Source: Riptortus pedestris
Lineage: Eukaryota; Arthropoda; Insecta; Hemiptera; Alydidae
Direction: 5' to 3'
DNA: 64,000 bases
NCBI GenBank assembly: GCA_019009955.1
Contig: CM032228.1
Coordinates: 208,672,001-208,736,000 of the forward strand
The position numbers and the translations under genes are program-made. Positions within the stretch are counted from its first letter, which is position 1. Each line of letters starts with the position of its first letter. Shown piece after piece: positions 1 through 58,384 of this stretch. Below the pieces are notes generated by a model. That model was given only the letters and a program-made list of their open reading frames with translations, was not told the origin of the DNA and did no database searches.

Positions 1-2106
1 AATCTTAACAGCGAGCAGTATGTGGATAATTGAGAAAAATTCAAACGGGACTTGTATGCCAATGACAAGCTACATACTCAGTATTAGGAATTAATCAATA
101 TATGCCAGTGATTTTGGATTATTGTTTAGGTATTTTAAAAAGGAAAGTCTCATGAACTACTGGAATGATTCGTTTCATGTGGAACTGTAGGTTATGTCCT
201 TGTTTCTCCCTTAAATGCTGTTCAAATTCTTCCCCATCAACTCAATTATACTAAGCAACGTTTATTTATTATTTTTTTAAAAAATAGAACTCCAAATCTT
301 AAAATAAATGTAATTTTCAAAACATAGGAACTTCCAAGAAATTACGCAACCACAACAGGGACAGGCGATAAGTATGGATACTCATATATAGTCTGTGGGT
401 TCCTTATTTTGAACTTTTAGTTTCTTTATCCAAAGCGCAAATGATAAAAATAAATGTTACACCAACTTTATCGATAGCTAAAATTTTATTACACGTCGTA
501 ATGAACGGTTTTGATATTCACGGAGCTCAGATTATCTAATGCCTCTCAAACTAGAAAAGGGTGAGAACCTGAATATTAGCTTTTCCGACTAGCCTTAGTT
601 GTGTGAAGAGAGTCCATTTCATTAAAATAAAAATAAGTGCATAAAATCTCCAATCAAGAATAAGACAAACATCATGTAAGTAAGTTCCCTGTCGCGGCTA
701 ATTGAAACTAGAATTCTGTGCTCCAGATTATATATAATAAATATTGAATTTGTTTACGTAACGATTACATTGCGTATGGGTCAGATTAATGAACATTCGC
801 TTCTTCCCTTAGAACTTTCCTAGTCTAGATAACCATTGAGACTCAGGCTTAAAAATAGCAGTTTAAAAAATATCTATGAGAGTTTTCCACATGTCCATTG
901 CAACTCTTCAAAGGGCAGTGGTAGCCCCGAGCGTTACGGGAACGTCGTAAGACTGTTTCACGTATCTCAATACTACCAATTAAACAAATCCTTTCTCTGA
1001 GGTCGACGGGAACCAAATAAGCGTCTACTAAAACCTCAATTTAATTGTGCATAGCCAGTCCGTTCATTCATGATAAGGACCAAACATTGGAATGCTTTGC
1101 CGGAGTGCTCGAATCTTGCAAGATGCTACAGAGGGTGTGAAGCTACCGTTGTGTGTTGAGGGATGAAGAAATGCCATGAAACTAGCCACCACCATCAGCG
1201 GAATGTGGTTCCGCTACAGAAAGCTGGTGAAAGTGATGATAGGACGTAGAGAACTCTTAACGGACTCCCCCTTCAAATCCATATTATAATTTTCTGTTAC
1301 GCAACACCTATAAAAAAATCCCTACCTCCATGTTTTCACATCCTCGCATTCGAGCAGACGCTAAGTATAGCTGAATTAAAAAAAAACGAAAGGGAATCGC
1401 ATAAGTTTTTCCCAAGCTTTTTCAAGTTATAAAATGTGTCATTGCAAAAAAAAGAATTACTTTCAATCTCTGAGCATGAACTCACTCGCCTAGAAATAGT
1501 ATAAAAAAGGAATCATATAATAGATGGATATAATACTTACTTCCACAAATCTCTTTCAAAATTAAATAATAAAAGACACCATATACCAATGACACCTATG
1601 TTAAACATATAATCAAAGTATATTTCATACATTCTCAAATCAAACAAATATCTGAAACTTATTTCAAAAAGTCCTCTTCTCCTGATTTTAATGTTTATAA
1701 TTGTGCTCATACGTTATCCCACGTTTGCAAAAAATAAAAGAGAAAGTTTATGAATTATTATTACTTTTTTTATATGAATGATGTCCTGTAAATTAATTTT
1801 TTGTAATATGAGTTAGAGTAAATAAATGAAAAAAGATTCAATAAATTCATTACTTATTATTTTAAAGAAATTAGAAACATAAAAAAAAAAAAAAGTTAAA
1901 ATTGATCATCAATTTTGTTTCATTGCTGATATAGGAGTTTTTATTGAAAAACTTTAATAACCCAGAAAAAAACAGTGAACTTCTCAGGATTTCATATATT
2001 ATTATTTACATATGCATTATTTGAGGGAGATGGAAAAAAACTAGAATAAATCTTGAAATCCAGGATGATGCCATATTCCATTACAACTATACCCTCATTT
2101 AATACG
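1..2106. other. Intergenic, no gene seen
   Basis: AT-rich sequence with short A/T runs. I see no open frame with coding character, no splice-flanked exon and no copy of the repeat families found elsewhere in the window. Confidence 0.6.
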
Positions 2107-2450
2107 TTAAAAATAAGTAGAAAAATCAATGTTACAAAATATATTAGGCTCACCTAAGAGAACGAGATGTAGTATTAGTCCTAACTCCTTCATGACTTGA
2201 CACTGACTGGAGCTTCTGGAGAACTCCCCACTGCAGTTGCTGTCTTCTTGGCCTCCCCCACCACCTGGGAAGCAGAGAAAGTTCAATGCCTCGCTAGCCA
2301 CCGTCGTAAACATACCTCGCAAGTCTCTTTCGTCACTCGTCACTCACAGAGGTACGCCTTGCAGCTAAGGCTTAGAGAGATTTCCGACAAGGCTTGTCTT
2401 CTCACGTTGTTCTCGTTATCAGCCAGTTCCTGTAAGCATTAGAAAAGACA
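2107..2450 (-). other. GC-richer block, possible exon of a minus-strand gene
   Basis: This block is clearly richer in GC than its surroundings. On the minus strand it is open for 78 codons, with a Gly run and Ser-rich peptide. It also contains a good donor-like site (GCGAG|GTATGT, around 2311-2321). It could be a first exon or 5' UTR of a gene running leftwards, head-to-head with CFAP70, or just an old retrosequence. No family is recognisable and no partner exon was found. Confidence 0.2.
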
Positions 2451-3506
2451 TGGATAAGAATGTTCATGGCTGGCGATTTCAATACTACGGCTAACTCTTG
2501 AGGGATTCACCGGGAAAGGAGTCAGTGCATTAAGTTCATAACTCATCAAAATTTGTTAGTGACTGCACAACACGTTCCTCCAAACTTTACAAAAATCCAT
2601 TTTTTCCCGTCTGTATGATTTGTGGTGACTGATTTGTGGCCAAGTATAATTCATCTATTTCAAATTGATTGATTGAAAAGAGTACAATATCATTGCTGAG
2701 AACGATGGTCTATGATGAAGCTCATATTGCCGATAAGAATTCTTACGCTCTGCAAAAATTGACTTTTAATATTACTTGATGGCAACCTTTATGCACAAGG
2801 ATTTACTATCGAATTGAAAATTAGGTCTGTTAATGAGCAGGAAATGTGGAAATGAATAATAATTCCACGTCAATATTATAGTTATAAGAAAAATATCCAA
2901 AAGTGATATTTAGTACACATTGGTGATGGAGTTATTTTCTCCGAATGTTGTACTACACATTATGTACTAACTCGAATATTGACTTTAATATTTATGAGTC
3001 CTTTTTTATACTCGTCCTACGAGTATTCTAGTAGGGATAAAGGGTGGGTTTGCTTAGTAAACGTCACTGTTATTCATTTCATTCACAGAATAAGGTAATA
3101 TACCTCTGCATCTCTTAAATATTTAAAACATTAAGTTAAGCATTTGAAAAATTATCTCCAGACATCAATCAAGAAATGTTAGAAAATGTTCTTACTTCCC
3201 GAAAAAAGCAAAAATATTTTAATTTTCAATAATAAAAAATATCAAGCTGTTTGAAGTTTTCTTTTTTTTTCTTACAAAATTTGACATTTAAGCATATAAT
3301 TGTGGTTTTTTCATTATTTATTTACGTCCACTTTATGCTGTTATATATGGCTGGTCAGGATCGGTTATACAGGAGCTACCACCTTTAATTTGGTACTTAA
3401 TGTTATAGTGAGTTCACCACGAAATACATTAATTTTGCCCACCTTTGACCCTAGACTTATAAGTACATTAATAGCAACGCCATAACTCATATTTCTTGGT
3501 ACTTTT
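2451..3506. other. Intergenic, nothing recognised
   Basis: AT-rich sequence without a credible coding region or a recognised repeat copy. Confidence 0.5.
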
Positions 3507-3760
3507 ATATTTCAAAAACGGGGCTCAGGTTAACCATGTGAGTTAAAGCGTTGACCTTATCTCACATGGTAGATCTAGAGTGGCGAGCTCGATTCTCGCC
3601 TGGTCAAAGGAAATTATTTAGTGGTGGAATTCATTAAATAACATCCTAAGTCCCACCCTGGATGGAAAAGGTTGGTAATCTGTAGATAACACGTCCCGAT
3701 TACCTTGAGTTGCAAAACGTGGACGTTAATAAATAATAATAATAATAATATTTCAAAAAC
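3507..3760 (+). mobile_element. tRNA-derived SINE, full length, with target duplication
   Basis: The element body is about 3520-3747. The head resembles a class II (Ser/Leu) tRNA: an A-box-like stretch around TTAACCATGTGAGTTAAAGC and a B-box in GAGCTCGATTCTCGCC, where the T-arm stem GGCGA/TCGCC is visible in sister copies. A tRNA-unrelated body follows, then GTGGACGTTAATAA and an (AAT)n tail. The 13-bp direct repeat ATATTTCAAAAAC flanks it at 3507-3519 and 3748-3760, the mark of LINE-driven retroposition. It is one of about ten copies in the window. Confidence 0.88.
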
Positions 3761-3882
3761 ATAGGGCACTAGGTTAGCTATGTCAGTTAAGGGGTTGGTC
3801 TAGAAAAGGATGGTAACCTGTAGATAAACCGTCCCAATTAGCTATATTAGCACAAAGTGGACGTTAATAATAACAAATAAAT
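3761..3882 (+). mobile_element. tRNA-derived SINE with internal deletion
   Basis: This second copy directly follows the first. It keeps the tRNA-like start (GGTTAGCTATGTCAGTTAAG) and the 3' third (GGTAACCTGTAGATAA ... GTGGACGTTAATAATAA). The B-box and middle body are deleted, so it should not be transcribed by Pol III. Confidence 0.8.
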
Positions 3883-3900
3883 GTGTTGAAATATAAAACA

Positions 3901-3905
<5 letters not shown>

Positions 3906-3950
<45 letters not shown>
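3906..3950. repeat. (TA)n microsatellite
   Basis: Uninterrupted TA dinucleotides, about 22 units. A decayed HINE copy lies just downstream, so this is probably that element's microsatellite core. Confidence 0.95.
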
Positions 3951-3952
<2 letters not shown>

Positions 3953-4017
3953 TGGTTTTCATTTTATTAATCGCGTACATGATTTTTAAACATTTAGTTG
4001 AAAACTAAATATTATAG

Positions 4018-4330
4018 TAGGTAATGACCGAAATCGGCCTGGTAAGAGAAGGGGGGAAGAATTGAATATCCGAATATCTCCGTTATTATGAGTCGAACCG
4101 AAAAATAATATATAAACAATATTGTTCAAAATTTAATTTTCTAAAACTTTTTATTCCTATTTACTTTACATTGACTATTGACCGAGTTATTTGTCTTTTT
4201 TTTGGTTTGAGCCCCCCTCCCTTCCGATTTTCGCTATAAGAATAGACAGGGAGATGAGATCACCAGCGTGTCAAATGTAGAAAATCTGTTTAGTTTACTC
4301 AGTTCCTGTGTAACGGACTTTTTTTTTGTC
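4018..4330 (+). mobile_element. HINE/Helentron-like element, decayed 3' half
   Basis: It matches the body of the family (ATATCTCCGTTATTATGAGTCG) and its 3' terminus (GAAAATCTGTTTAGTTTACT, then TCCTGTGTAACGGAC and a T run). It is strongly diverged. The TA array at 3906-3950 and the sequence after it sit where the core should be. Confidence 0.65.
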
Positions 4331-5448
4331 CTGTCTGAGTAATTTCGACTTAGAAACATTATTGTTCTCTTAATCTGTTTATCTCCTAATGGCCTCCTAA
4401 AAGTATTATTTGCTGATTATGCGCCCATTTCCTTTATCATTCTTCCTCTACTTTCTACCTCATGCATTTCATGAAGGTGCATAAAGAAGGCAGTGAATTC
4501 CCTCCATAAATAATAACCTTTCTTCTTTCGGCCGCCAGGGAGTGTTGAGGTAATTGCCTCCTATCTGATTGCCATGGGAACACCCTAACAGCCTTAGAGA
4601 TTTTATGTCAAGGCAATTTGGCTCAAATTTACAAAATTAATTGAGGCCTTGTTGGCGCTGTGCTCCTTTATTAAGAGATAGTATAATTAATTTCTTGTTA
4701 ATTGAAACTAATCAAAAATGTGGATTAAGTAGCAACTACATCTGTTAATATAGGTCCCAAATACATGCCTACGCCAAAGATATATTTTTTTTTTGTGGAA
4801 CCACATTTTTTATTCTAAAATTTTACCTAAAAACCGGTACTTCAAAGACATTTGTAGAGTAATCATTAGAAATGATGTTATTGTAATGTTACTTTTAGTC
4901 ATTTTAGCAGGTTTAAATCACGGCTTCTCAGGTATTAATGTACTCATAATGCATTTTTTCAAAAACATTTTTAAATGCGTACCCAGAAATTGGCAAAAAT
5001 GAGATAGGGTTCAAAATAATCCAGATACTCGTCTTCAAGTGTTATGGGCCACAATTATTTTATTTGTTAACGAACTCGATGTTTATACGACTCATTCAAA
5101 GCGAAAGGCCAGGATTATTAGTGCTCGAGAACTGAGCGGGTGAGAAGGTTTAGGGACGAGCGAAAACAAAACATATTTGCACTAATTAATAACTTATTGA
5201 CAGGTATATTGTCTCTTATTTCACAAAACGTTTAAATGCCGAGTTTCATAAAGATCATACTAAAATTGTGGCTTTCTGGCCTTAGTATTAATGCCATTAA
5301 CAGCTTTTCATTCCAGCATGTGAGAGGCCTTAGTTTGGCAATACCCTGCTTAATTTTATCTCGTTTCCAAACGAACTTTAATTTGATCGTTTCCAAAAAT
5401 GTGACATGTAAAACAAATTTATTTTCGTTAATGGTTGAAATTGAACAA

Positions 5449-5703
5449 GGATGATTTATATTAAATCAAGTTATTTATTAACGTCTACTTTTCGCTATTG
5501 AGGCAAATTGGGACGGGTTTTCTACAGGTTACCACCCTTGCCTAGCCAGGATGGGATTAAGAATTTTATTTAGTGAGTTCCGTCACTAAATAAACTCCTT
5601 GTTGCCCAGGAGGGAATCGAACTTGGCACTCTATGTTTACCATGTGAGATTAAGGCTAACGCTTTAACTCACATGGCTAACCCAAGCCCCTGGATGATTT
5701 ATA
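5449..5703 (-). mobile_element. tRNA-derived SINE, full length, with target duplication
   Basis: The element is 5461-5691 in reverse orientation: tail and GTCC-like 3' part at the left, tRNA-like head (ending AGCCCC on the + strand) at the right. The 12-bp repeat GGATGATTTATA flanks it at 5449-5460 and 5692-5703. The B-box and A-box-like segments are both present. Confidence 0.9.
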
Positions 5704-5706
5704 GTC

Positions 5707-5792
5707 AAAGGTTGGTGCAATTTATTCACCATATTAATATAACGACTATCTGTATTAATTAACAGTTAGGTTGCATTGGAGTTAAGCTGTAT
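5707..5792. repeat. Unclassified repeat, copy 1 of 2
   Basis: About 85 bp (GGTTGGTGCAATTTATTCAC ... GGTTGCATTGGAGTTAA). It recurs at 6891-6974 at roughly 75-80% identity by eye. A SINE has inserted at its right end. The family is unknown. Confidence 0.7.
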
Positions 5793-5900
5793 TATTGTTA
5801 TTATTTATTAACGTCCACTTTTTGCAACTAAGGCTAATTGGGACGGGTTATCTACAGGTCACCACCCTTTTCTAGCCGGGGTGGGATGAGTTAAGCTGTA
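5779..5900 (-). mobile_element. SINE, 5'-truncated, with 13-bp target duplication
   Basis: Only the 3' part of the SINE is present (about 96 bp, tail TTATTGTTATTATTTATTAA at the left). GAGTTAAGCTGTA flanks it at 5779-5791 and 5888-5900. A 5'-truncated copy with a perfect duplication is the usual product of incomplete target-primed reverse transcription. Confidence 0.88.
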
Positions 5901-5914
5901 GTAAATCAAATATT

Positions 5915-6010
5915 TAAAATATCTCTATTATTCGAGTCGCACCAAGAAACATAACCAATCTTGTTCCATATTTAAGTTTCCTATAATTGATGTTTGATCA
6001 ATTTTATTTG
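5915..6010 (+). mobile_element. HINE-like fragment
   Basis: A short diverged piece of the family body: TATCTCTATTATTCGAGTCG and AACCAATCTTGTTCC match the consensus. The ends are missing. Confidence 0.45.
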
Positions 6011-6184
6011 TTCCTCGAATATTTGTATACTTAGTTACTATGGCTTTTATTAAGGAACCATTGGCCTTTCAAAAAAAAAAAAAGAAAAGAAAAGGATTTT
6101 GATTGTCAGGTGTCTGTATTTTTTCTTGGTAAATACAATTTCTCATCAATACTATACTGGGTATATACCCTTGTCAAGCAAACT

Positions 6185-6570
6185 TAACGATCATATTCGT
6201 TAATGGCAGAAATACGACTTGGAAGTGGGGTTCAGAAAATACGAAATATCTCCACTATTAAGAGTCGGGCCGAACAATTTTTAATTATTTTCATAATTGC
6301 ACTTTTATAACATAATTTTCTACGTCTGCTCTTTTCTTGATATAACAATCAAGTTATTTCATTCTTTTACTTCCGTCTTTAAAAAGCCCAAAACTACTAA
6401 TCATCCAATTTTCATTTGCAGCAACTCATCTGCATATCACAAGCCATCTCCAGCTTAATTTTCAATTCCTGTTTACATAAACTTCTCCTTGCTTGTTAGA
6501 AGATGTTATCAGCGTTCCATTTCAGCATGTGGGAAATATGAGTAGCTCCTGCATGACGTACTTTTTTAGG
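6185..6570 (+). mobile_element. HINE/Helentron-like element, 3' half
   Basis: It runs from the body (TTCGTTAATGGCAGAAAT, AAATATCTCCACTATTAAGA) to the 3' terminus (GTGGGAAATATGAGTAG ... CTCCTGCATGACG and a T run). The 3' hairpin is eroded. Confidence 0.65.
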
Positions 6571-6890
6571 TTTTGCAAGCAGAAAATAAGCCACTGAAAT
6601 AAAAAAAAACAGTTTTTGACATCTTTGGAATACTTAAATAATTAAATACTTAGGCCTTAACATATTAAGAAGCTAGTTATTTGTTTGTTTGTTTGGTGTC
6701 CCGCAATATTTAAGAACCTAAGCAGAAAGATTTTCACAGCTGTGTAATAACGTAAGATGGTTTAGGTTTGTGAAAATAACTAGCTAACCTATCAACAAGA
6801 TTCGAAAGAGAACAGTGGTTTGTCGAAAAAATCATTGGGAAGAACATTTCAAAAGATTTACTTACTATTACAACTCATTTTCTTAAAGTA

Positions 6891-6974
6891 AAAGGTTGGT
6901 ACAATTTAGTTACCATATTAACATAACGACTGTCCATATCAATATAATAGGCAGGTTGCATTGGTGTTAATCTT
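6891..6974. repeat. Unclassified repeat, copy 2 of 2
   Basis: Direct-repeat partner of 5707-5792, sharing GGTTGGTNCAATTTA, CATAACGACT and GGTTGCATTGG. Confidence 0.7.
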
Positions 6975-7039
6975 ATAAAAAGGATCTGTTATAAGATAGG
7001 ACGTTAGAAAGACGTCATCTTCCTTCCAACGTTTAAAAC

Positions 7040-7042
<3 letters not shown>

Positions 7043-7072
<30 letters not shown>
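7043..7072. repeat. Poly(T) tract, about 30 nt
   Basis: Uninterrupted T run 33 bp before a Helitron start. It may be an old A-tail in reverse orientation. Confidence 0.9.
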
Positions 7073-7076
<4 letters not shown>

Positions 7077-7105
7077 AGTGATACATTATATAAATACTAT
7101 TTTTA

Positions 7106-7748
7106 TCTTTATATACATAATTCTACTGTATGTATGTATGTCACTGAACTCCATCTAAACGGCTGGACCGATTTGAATGAATTTTTTTGTACGCGTTTAG
7201 GTGACGCCCTGGGTGGTTTAGCGTCACAAATCAGCCCGGCAGTTGGAGCAGGAGTGGGGTTCGTAAGGAAGGCATAAAATTAAAAATAGCGATATTTCGT
7301 TTCCTATTGGTTTTTCGGCAAATATGCACAGGATAAAAGTTGTTTATTTTGTTATTTAGAGTAACTTTTGTTATATTCACTTTTGTTGTATAACAAAGTA
7401 TAAACGAGATATACACTAAAAAATTAAAGTGGGAGCCAATAATTTTATTGGGCACTAACGATTGAATCGAACTTAACAAAATTCTATATGTAAATAAGCA
7501 TTTATTCTTCCATGATTATAAACTATATTAATTTTTTTAGGTTCGAACGGGAATGGGGGTTATAAGGGAGGCCTGAATAAAAAAATCCCGATATTTCATT
7601 TTCTATTTGTTTTTAGGCAAACTTGCACATGAAAAAAGTTGTTTTCTGTGTTATTAAAAGTAGATTTTGTTTTAAAAATGATAATATTAAATTTAATATC
7701 CTAATCGCTTGAAATATCATGCAGGTCAACGTCTGTCGTGTCCGCTAG
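7106..7748 (+). mobile_element. Non-autonomous Helitron, complete
   Basis: It begins TCTTTATATA and ends TCCGCTAG, with A before (7105) and T after (7749). This is the canonical Helitron A|TC...CTRR|T signature without target duplication. The last 30 bases hold a short imperfect hairpin. Inside are two divergent copies of a module of about 290 bp, each starting near GGGGTT(C/A)(G/T)TAAGG and containing CGATATTTC. Both termini are shared with the copy at 37176-37553. It encodes no Rep/helicase. Confidence 0.8.
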
Positions 7749-7949
7749 TTTTATAAGTCTTAATAAATGAAATAATCAAATGGCTACTATGAGTGTAAAC
7801 AGTCATCGGTGAAGGTAATAGCAAAGGGAAACTAAATAAAGGCCATTCATAAATATAGTCAAGAATGATAATAGTAAAATATAAATACGATTTCAGAGGA
7901 AGTTGCCTGAAAGCAGAGTCAGAGAAATGTTAGCTCGGGAAACGATTAA

Positions 7950-8188
7950 CCCTAACTTTTATATTGTTACTGTTATTTATCAATGACCACTTTGCGCTAC
8001 TAATGCCAATTGAGACGGGTTATGTACAAGTAACCACCCTTTAACCCGGGGTATGCCCAAGGGTTTTATTTCGTCACTAAATAAAATCCTATTGCCCAGG
8101 TGGCAATCGAACTCACAACTCTAGGTTTGCCAAGTGAAATTAAGACCAAGGTCTTAACTCCCATAAGAAACATGAATCCCCTAAATTT
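7950..8188 (-). mobile_element. tRNA-derived SINE, diverged
   Basis: Reverse-oriented copy. The 3' part (CCACTTTGCGCTACTAATGC) lies left and the B-box and head region right. Imperfect flanking repeats (CCCTAACTTTT and CCCTAAATTTTT) are a likely decayed target duplication. Confidence 0.75.
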
Positions 8189-8545
8189 TTCACATTTTAA
8201 TGGATATATAAGAATATCTCAATGGACTACGTTTTTTTTAGGTAGTACGACCCTTGTAAAATCACGAAATGAGTACAGTCTCAAAAGCTGATTTGCATTA
8301 AGGGAAATATGTTCATACTAAGAGTTTTGTAATAAATGTCCAACACCATATAACTTTATATAATCATATATGGTTCACACTTACGTTTAAATATATATTT
8401 TTCTTTATAAATAATGTATATCTTCTTTTAAATAGCAGAATATTTACTTGCATTAGAAAAGAATAACAAATAATAAATAAAAAAAAAACATCTAGACATA
8501 TTAAACAACGAGTTTTTAAAACTTAGGTTGATATTTTGAACAGAA

Positions 8546-55449
<46,904 letters not shown>

Positions 55450-55591
55450 AATACAAAAAGTGGAGAGCCAGTATTGCATCCCTATTTGTTTTAACTCTAT
55501 TATTTATTACTATTATGTTAACAAATTTTAGCCTTAATACAAGAGTATTTTTAATTTCAATTATGCAGCATTTCAATCGCTTATAATAATG

Positions 55592-55611
55592 AATAAATAT
55601 TTTTAAATAAA
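55592..55611 (+). terminator. CFAP70 poly(A) signals
   Basis: Two AATAAA hexamers at 55592-55597 and 55606-55611, about 145-160 nt after the stop, in a U-rich context. They imply a short 3' UTR. Confidence 0.6.
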
Positions 55612-56197
55612 AAATACACATACCTGTTTTATTCATCAAGACATATCCCAACTTCAACAAATAGAATAGAAATAAACTAGTAGAAAGAATGTTTTAAGTT
55701 ACTAAGAAAAAAGAAGATAATAAATTAGAAAAAAATAAATATTACCATTATAATTTTCTTAAAGTTCCATATCAGCTGACAATCTTTACATGTTTAAAGA
55801 TTTCATTAAATTTATGATTTTTCTAGACTAGGTTTTAGAAATAGCTGAAGTGTTGTTAGTTTTATATTGTTTTGGAATCCGAAATGTTTAAATCAAAATT
55901 ACGAGTATAAGTAAAAGCTGGTTTCCCATATATTTTAGTAACCAATTGGCGGTCAATCCAAAAAGAAAAAGATCAAATGATTATAAAAAGCATTTTTATT
56001 TCTCTTCTAGTTTTGCGTCCACATGGCGCCTCATCAGGATAAAATATAACACTAAAAGTTAACTACAACGGCCACATTGCTACACAGCACCTTCCACTAT
56101 AGCAACAAAATTAAAACAAAGCTAAAATTGAACAAACATTACTTCAGAGCTTCTAAAATTAAAATATATATAATTCACATGTTTAATCTCAATTTTC

Positions 56198-57507
56198 TTA
56201 ACCCTGGAGTAGTCGCGTGATTAACAGTTACATGAATGGTCGCATGGTTGACCAGTGTCACCCACAGAATGATTTTGTTTTTGTTATCCTATAATTTAAT
56301 TACTTACCTAATCATTAATCTTTATGCCTTACTGCAATGGTAGAAAAGGTTTATAAATAAAAACAATCTTGAAAAATATATTGTAAAAGCAAACAAAAGC
56401 ATTTTTATGTACTACCCCAATTTTAGTGTGGTTATAACACGTTACGATTTCAGGCTTAGACAACTCACCTGTTTCCTCATCGATATAATAGTCATGATGC
56501 AAAATTGAATTAGGAGAACTGCCCGATTCCTTTTGGACAGTAAGAAACTAGTGTGCAGCCTTCTTGAAGATCAAACATTGACGAGAATGCAGAGCGGTGT
56601 TTGTTTGGTTTCCTTGGGGATTTCAGTTTTGTTTTTCCGGAGGGTACCAACATATGTGAGCCCTTTAGTTTCTAACAATTTTTTGGCCATCGGAATACTG
56701 CTGAACCAATTGTCTCAAGTTATATTCCTGAAGGATCCTTTTACCGGTTCCACTAATCTCAGTACAACGTTTATGGGTGAATTACTCAACCGGTATGGAC
56801 CCTCCGGTTGAACACCTACATATGTTTCCAAGTTGAACGTATATGTCATTTTAGCATCTACTAGTGAGAATGTTTTGATGCCGTATTCAGCTGGCTTATT
56901 TGGAATGTATTGCCTAAATGGACATCTGCCCCGGAGAGCTAATAACTGCTCATCTATGGTGATATATTCACTCGGAATGAAGAATTTGGAGAAGTTATTA
57001 TTTACAATTTTAAACACCACTCTGATTGGAGCAAATTTATCAATTTCTGTACGTGAAACTCTATCATGCATATATCGAATCGTAAACATCTCAGCAGAAA
57101 AGCAAATCTTTGCCTACCCATTGAAAGGTAACATGACTCCATGCCGTTTCCCTTGGAATTGTCCCACAATTTTTGAATTTCTATTGAAAGAAAGCAATCG
57201 AAATAGATGAAGAATAACAAATTGGTAAATATCTATGTCATAAAACAAATTGCTAAAGAAAAAATTACTTACCGGTAAAATATCTTAAACGGTCGCGTGG
57301 GGGACACTTGTCAACCAAACTAGTTTGAGGTGGAATACTTTTCTTACGTGAAGGGTAAACTGAACGACGATACTGTAGATTCGAACAATAGGGTCTTCTT
57401 GAAAGATACGGGAAGGGAAAGAATGGTGGGAGTTAGTGAAAGGGAATGACTCATAAAAATTGACAGGTGGGTGACAATTGTCAACCGCGCGACTGCTCCA
57501 GGGTTAA
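56198..57507 (-). mobile_element. piggyBac element, internally deleted, TTAA-bounded
   Basis: Element 56202-57503 (1302 bp) with TTAA at 56198-56201 and 57504-57507. The inverted ends match: CCCTGGAGTAGTCGCG at the left and, in reverse complement, CCCTGGAGCAGTCGCG at the right. Related subterminal segments (GGTCGC...GTGTCACCC) recur at 56238 and 57291. Autonomous piggyBacs are about 2.4 kb, so roughly half is lost. Confidence 0.92.
56571..57181 (-). pseudogene. piggyBac transposase remnant
   Basis: The minus strand encodes the core of a DDE_Tnp_1_7 transposase: RFAFLLRCLRF, then after a frameshift near 57075 IDEQLLALRGRCPFRQYIPN, KPAEYGIKTFSLVDAKMTY and, after a TGA at 56715-56717, DNWFSSIPMAKKLLE and YVGTLRKNKTEIPKE. 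Three catalytic Asp residues are recognisable (IDEQ, VDAK, DNW). The N-terminus and the C-terminal Cys-rich domain are gone. One frameshift and at least one stop make it inactive. Confidence 0.9.
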
Positions 57508-58384
57508 TGATCACCTTTCTTTTTATTTTTTATAAAATGTGTTTCTTCTTGCTTATATTATTTTCTTTTACTAAAATACTTATGTTTTCAAAATCAAAAG
57601 TCTATTAAATCAGGGTTGTTTTATTGAACTTATCAAGTGTTGTACAGTTTTTCTTTTCAGTAATTGTGATGGTCCCTCTTTTATTGCAATCCATACAGTT
57701 GGATTTTGTATACATTATATTTGGTATCTTTTGATTACAATTTATCGTTTATATGACAACTAAAGGTATACAATTTTACTCAGAATATTTTCATGTAATT
57801 TGTCCAATATTTTCATATATATGTGATCTTCCTGGCTACTGTGGAATTATAATAGATACTACTACAATATTTTTGTTTCACTTTATTTTTTATTTGCAAA
57901 ATTAAATTGCCTATATGTTTATTTAAATTTCCATGGTCGGAATGTTATTTTTTAAGAATACAATTTTTGTTTGTATTAATTTCATTTCCTTGAAATTGGT
58001 AAAATGTCATCATAATCTATATATCACTCAATTATTTTTTACCATTATCTTTTATATATATATCGTTTTTTTTTTTTACCATTATCCTAGAATTGTTTCG
58101 CATTTCCAGAAACAACATTAACATTAAAACTATTATCATCCCTTTTTCTTGTCATGGTTGTAAAAATTATCTTCAAAATTCGTCAAATTTAAAAACACTT
58201 GGTCAGAAGGCATAATTTTCTTTTTCTATTTTATCTCTTCGAAATGTAACCTCAATTCAATCTTAGTTGATTAATGACAGAAGATCAACTGATGAAAAAC
58301 ACGTGTACTATCTCCCTTGATTTATTTTACTCTAGTTTCAATGTTCATGTTGTCAAGTATTGACATGAGGTGGTAAGGTAGATT
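57508..58384. other. Intergenic, nothing recognised
   Basis: T-rich sequence between the piggyBac element and a HINE fragment. Confidence 0.5.

Noticed and set aside
3520..3747. Functional tRNA gene
   Set aside because: The A- and B-box-like parts are tRNA-like but no complete cloverleaf or anticodon arm can be drawn. The SINE body, tail and target duplication explain it.
56533..57210. Two plus-strand open frames of 92 and 125 codons
   Set aside because: Both are antisense to the piggyBac transposase remnant, whose minus-strand motifs are unmistakable.
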